From Armatimonadota bacterium (lineage in GTDB: Bacteria; Sysuimicrobiota; Sysuimicrobiia; Sysuimicrobiales; Humicultoraceae): a stretch of 64,000 nucleotides of DNA. The stretch covers positions 62,001 through 126,000 of the forward strand of contig VGFA01000003.1 in the NCBI GenBank assembly GCA_016869025.1. The letters run 5' to 3'. The notes below the pieces were generated by a model. It had not been told where the DNA came from. It ran no database searches and saw only the letters and a list, made by a program, of their open reading frames with translations. Position numbers and translations under genes: made by a program. Shown here piece by piece: positions 62,149 through 64,000 of this stretch. Within the stretch, counting starts at the first letter, position 1; each line of letters begins with the position of its first letter.

Positions 62149-63030
62149 ATGCGGATGCGCGCACACGCCATCGTTAACCCTGTAGCCGGACGTAACCGCG
62201 GAGCCCAGGCGTGGGCCCGCGCGAAGCCCGTACTCGAATCAGCCGGCTGGGAAGTCACTGAGAGCTTCTCCCTGCGGCAGGGCTATGCCGTTGAACTGGC
62301 CGCAACCTCGGACGCTGAGGTGATCCTGGCCGTCGGCGGAGACGGCACCGCGCACGAGGTTGCCAACGGCCTGCTCCGGCGTAGCCGGCGGCCGGTCATG
62401 GGCGTACTACCGGTGGGAACGGGCAACGACTTCGCGCGGGCGCTCGGGCTGCCGCGGGACCCCGCTGCCGCGGCGGGCATGCTTCTGACCGCACGCCCCA
62501 AGCTTATTGACGTTGGGGTCGTCAACGACCGCTGCTTCCTGACGGTCGCGGGCGCCGGCTTCGACGGCGAGGTTGCAGGACAGGTGAACGCGTGGCCTAA
62601 GGTGCTGGGCGGAACCGCCATGTACGTGCTGGGCATCCTCAAGATGCTGGTCACCTACCGGCCGGTTGAGGTCGGGATTGTCATCGACGGGGTAGCGGAC
62701 CGCGAAAGGCTCTTTCTGATAGCGGTCGGCAACACCGCCTGGAACGCCGGGGGAATGTGGATGGTCCCGCCGGCACGCCCGGACGACGGCATCCTGCACG
62801 TGGTGATCGCGGGGCCGCTCAGCCGGATTGAAACGCTGGGCGTGCTGCCCAGAGTCTACTCTGGGCGCCACCTCCTGCATCCCAAGATCCGCCAGGCCCA
62901 GGGCCGCGAGATCATCGTCACGAGTTCGACTCCACTGAGGGTCCAGGCGGACGGCGAGACTATTGGAACGCTGCCGGCCACCTTCCGTGTGCATCCTGGC
63001 GCGCTAGAGGTCCTGATCCCCGCCGTCTGA
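62149..63030 (+). CDS. Diacylglycerol/lipid kinase family protein (DagK/YegS type)
   Basis: Soluble lipid kinase, 293 aa, probably phosphorylating diacylglycerol or a related lipid at the membrane. It begins AHAIVNPVAGRNRGAQAW, has the nucleotide motif VGGDGTAHEVANGLL and LPVGTGNDFARALGLPRDP, and the C-terminal domain with AGAGFDGEVA and VQADGE. ATG 62149 or 62155 start. It is divergent from 61684..62043 and isolated on the plus strand. Confidence 0.9.
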   Translation: MRMRAHAIVNPVAGRNRGAQAWARAKPVLESAGWEVTESFSLRQGYAVELAATSDAEVILAVGGDGTAHEVANGLLRRSRRPVMGVLPVGTGNDFARALGLPRDPAAAAGMLLTARPKLIDVGVVNDRCFLTVAGAGFDGEVAGQVNAWPKVLGGTAMYVLGILKMLVTYRPVEVGIVIDGVADRERLFLIAVGNTAWNAGGMWMVPPARPDDGILHVVIAGPLSRIETLGVLPRVYSGRHLLHPKIRQAQGREIIVTSSTPLRVQADGETIGTLPATFRVHPGALEVLIPAV

Positions 63031-63177
63031 CCGTCCTCCCCCTCCTCGGCACGGCTGCATTCGAACGCCTCTTCGAGAATCTTAGAGTTCTGTCGTGCTG
63101 CCTAGGGCTAGAAAAGGTCTATTTGTGGCATATAGAGTACTGAACAGTGCACACTGACTCGGAGGCCCGATTGCCCT

Positions 63178-63429
63178 ATGTTGGAACGCAGGCCGACCAT
63201 AATGACCGTCCAGGAGGTTGCCCGCTATCTGCGGGTTCACGCGATCACCGTCTACCGGATGATCCGGCTGGGCAGACTGCCCGCGATCCGTGTCGGCCGC
63301 GGCTGGCGTTTCAGGAAGGACGAGATAGACTCCTGGCTGCACAGACATGAGGCCAACTCCCAAGATCAGCCCGCCAAACCGGCCAAGCCGCGCGGGCGCT
63401 CCAACCCGAGGCGCCGTGTCCCCCGCTAG
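63178..63429 (+). CDS. Excisionase-type helix-turn-helix protein
   Basis: Small DNA-binding protein, 83 aa, of the HTH_17/excisionase family: TVQEVARYLRVHAITVYRMIRLGRLPAIRVGRGWRFRKDEIDSWLHRH, followed by a basic Pro/Lys/Arg tail. Such proteins are common as stand-alone regulators and do not prove an integrated element; no integrase or attachment site is seen. ATG 63178, or 63202 (MTVQEV). A possible -10 box TATAGA lies at 63131-63136 in an AT-rich patch. It overlaps the next gene by 14 nt. Confidence 0.8.
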   Translation: MLERRPTIMTVQEVARYLRVHAITVYRMIRLGRLPAIRVGRGWRFRKDEIDSWLHRHEANSQDQPAKPAKPRGRSNPRRRVPR

Positions 63430-64000
63430 CCAGGTCCAGCCCGGGGAGACCAACGGCCTGCTACAACGCCGCGTGCAGGCGTATGTCCAGGTCCATGCCC
63501 GCGAACTCCCCACGGCCCCAGCGATCGCGGCGCACCTGGGCGCCGATCTCGCGGAGGTGCAGATTGCCCTGGATGCCCTTGTGGGGGATGGCTCGCTGGT
63601 GCGCCGGGGCGGGGTAGAAACGACGTACGCACCAACCTCGACGCAGAAGCGCCTCGGCCAGATGTTGGTCGAGGCCGGCCTCCTAACCGAAGCCCAGTTG
63701 GAGGAGGCCCTGGCCGAGCAGGCCAAGACCGGGCAGCGGCTGGGCCAGGTGCTGATTGGCAGGGGCCTGGTCACGAAGCATGCCGTGGGCGAGACGCTGG
63801 GCGCGCAGCGGAGCAATCCATACGTGAACCTGGTCACGACGCCGATTGACGACGAGTTGCTGCGCAGCATTCCGGCGTCGGTGATCACCGAGCTGAGGGC
63901 GGCGCCCTTCGCGAGGGTCGGGCAGGAGGTCCACGTGGCCATGCCCGATCCCTCCGACGTTAGGGCCATTGACCGGCTCTCCGGCCTGATACGCGCCCGG
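63416..64000 (+). CDS. GspE/PilB-type secretion ATPase, N-terminal part (truncated by window edge)
   Basis: Only the first 195 codons are in the window, starting at GTG 63416. Residues about 10-65 resemble a small winged-helix segment (TAPAIAAHLGADLAEVQIALDALVGDGSLVRR). Then comes an MshEN/T2SSE-N domain: KRLGQMLVEAGLLTEAQLEEALAEQ, GQRLGQVLIGRGLV, and VNLVTTPIDDELLRSIP with HVAMPDPSDVRAIDRL. The ATPase core would lie to the right. Full-length relatives drive type II secretion or type IV pili; some short relatives are regulators only. It overlaps the HTH gene by 14 nt. Confidence 0.75.
   Translation, partial: MSPASQVQPGETNGLLQRRVQAYVQVHARELPTAPAIAAHLGADLAEVQIALDALVGDGSLVRRGGVETTYAPTSTQKRLGQMLVEAGLLTEAQLEEALAEQAKTGQRLGQVLIGRGLVTKHAVGETLGAQRSNPYVNLVTTPIDDELLRSIPASVITELRAAPFARVGQEVHVAMPDPSDVRAIDRLSGLIRAR

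Noticed and set aside
63178-63429. Excisionase of an integrated element
   Set aside because: No integrase, attachment repeat or phage gene is near, and the four tRNA genes have no duplicated 3' ends that I can see.

Overview
The window is a strongly GC-rich bacterial chromosome segment, about two thirds G+C judged by eye. It is densely coded, with four single tRNA genes and no phage, insertion sequence, CRISPR array or rRNA. The gene content suggests a deep-branching, Firmicutes-like or other terrabacterial heterotroph: tig-clpP-clpX-lon order, a single-chain pyruvate:ferredoxin oxidoreductase, Thermus-type long isocitrate dehydrogenase, CsoR copper control, DUF2089/DUF4097 proteins, tRNA genes with encoded CCA, and many TRAP, TTT and ABC importers. 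The phylum cannot be fixed from this sequence alone. No gene-free stretch exceeds 300 bases; the longest is 5315..5604.

Layout: 1-3.9 kb holds the proteostasis operon (tig, clpP, clpX, 5' part of lon), preceded by tRNA-Lys and tRNA-Leu. 4.2-8.8 kb holds an Fbp/Afu-type solute-binding protein and ugpBAE without ugpC. 8.9-14.5 kb holds a P1-family peptidase, a dihydroorotate-dehydrogenase-like flavoprotein and pyruvate:ferredoxin oxidoreductase. 14.7-18.5 kb holds tRNA-Arg and a copper operon (csoR-copA-copZ-tlpA-like) with a readable promoter and operator. 18.7-21.9 kb holds isocitrate dehydrogenase facing a DUF4097/DUF2089 pair.

The most striking part is 22.06-44.48 kb. Twenty consecutive minus-strand genes have no gap over 48 nt and many overlaps. 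In transcription order they are: TAXI-TRAP receptor, fused TRAP permease, FadR-type GntR regulator, a beta-hydroxyacid dehydrogenase, E1 alpha and E1 beta of a 2-oxoacid dehydrogenase, a DddP-like M24 protein, a nitrilase-family enzyme, E2, two zinc alcohol dehydrogenases, a creatininase-family protein, a KDG-type sugar kinase, a D-2-hydroxyacid dehydrogenase, a DMT exporter, an amidohydrolase, an alpha/beta hydrolase, an M24 protein without metal ligands, a cupin and an orphan molybdenum hydroxylase large subunit. It looks like one uptake-and-catabolism unit for an unidentified organic acid, amide or lactone.

44.5-50.0 kb holds an M23 peptidase overlapping a GT39 glycosyltransferase tail to tail, tRNA-Pro, and the ispH-der-plsY operon. 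50.2-56.0 kb is a plus-strand TTT transporter operon ending in a Gfo/Idh oxidoreductase and glpD. 56.0-61.6 kb, read toward it, encodes an ABC importer (receptor, ATPase, fused permease), a HAD-IIA phosphatase and a glycerophosphodiesterase. The receptor is a clear paralogue of the one beside ugpBAE at 4.2 kb, so glycerol-3-phosphate metabolism ties the two ends of the window together. The right edge has a small unrecognised protein, a lipid kinase, an excisionase-type DNA-binding protein and the start of a GspE/PilB-type protein.
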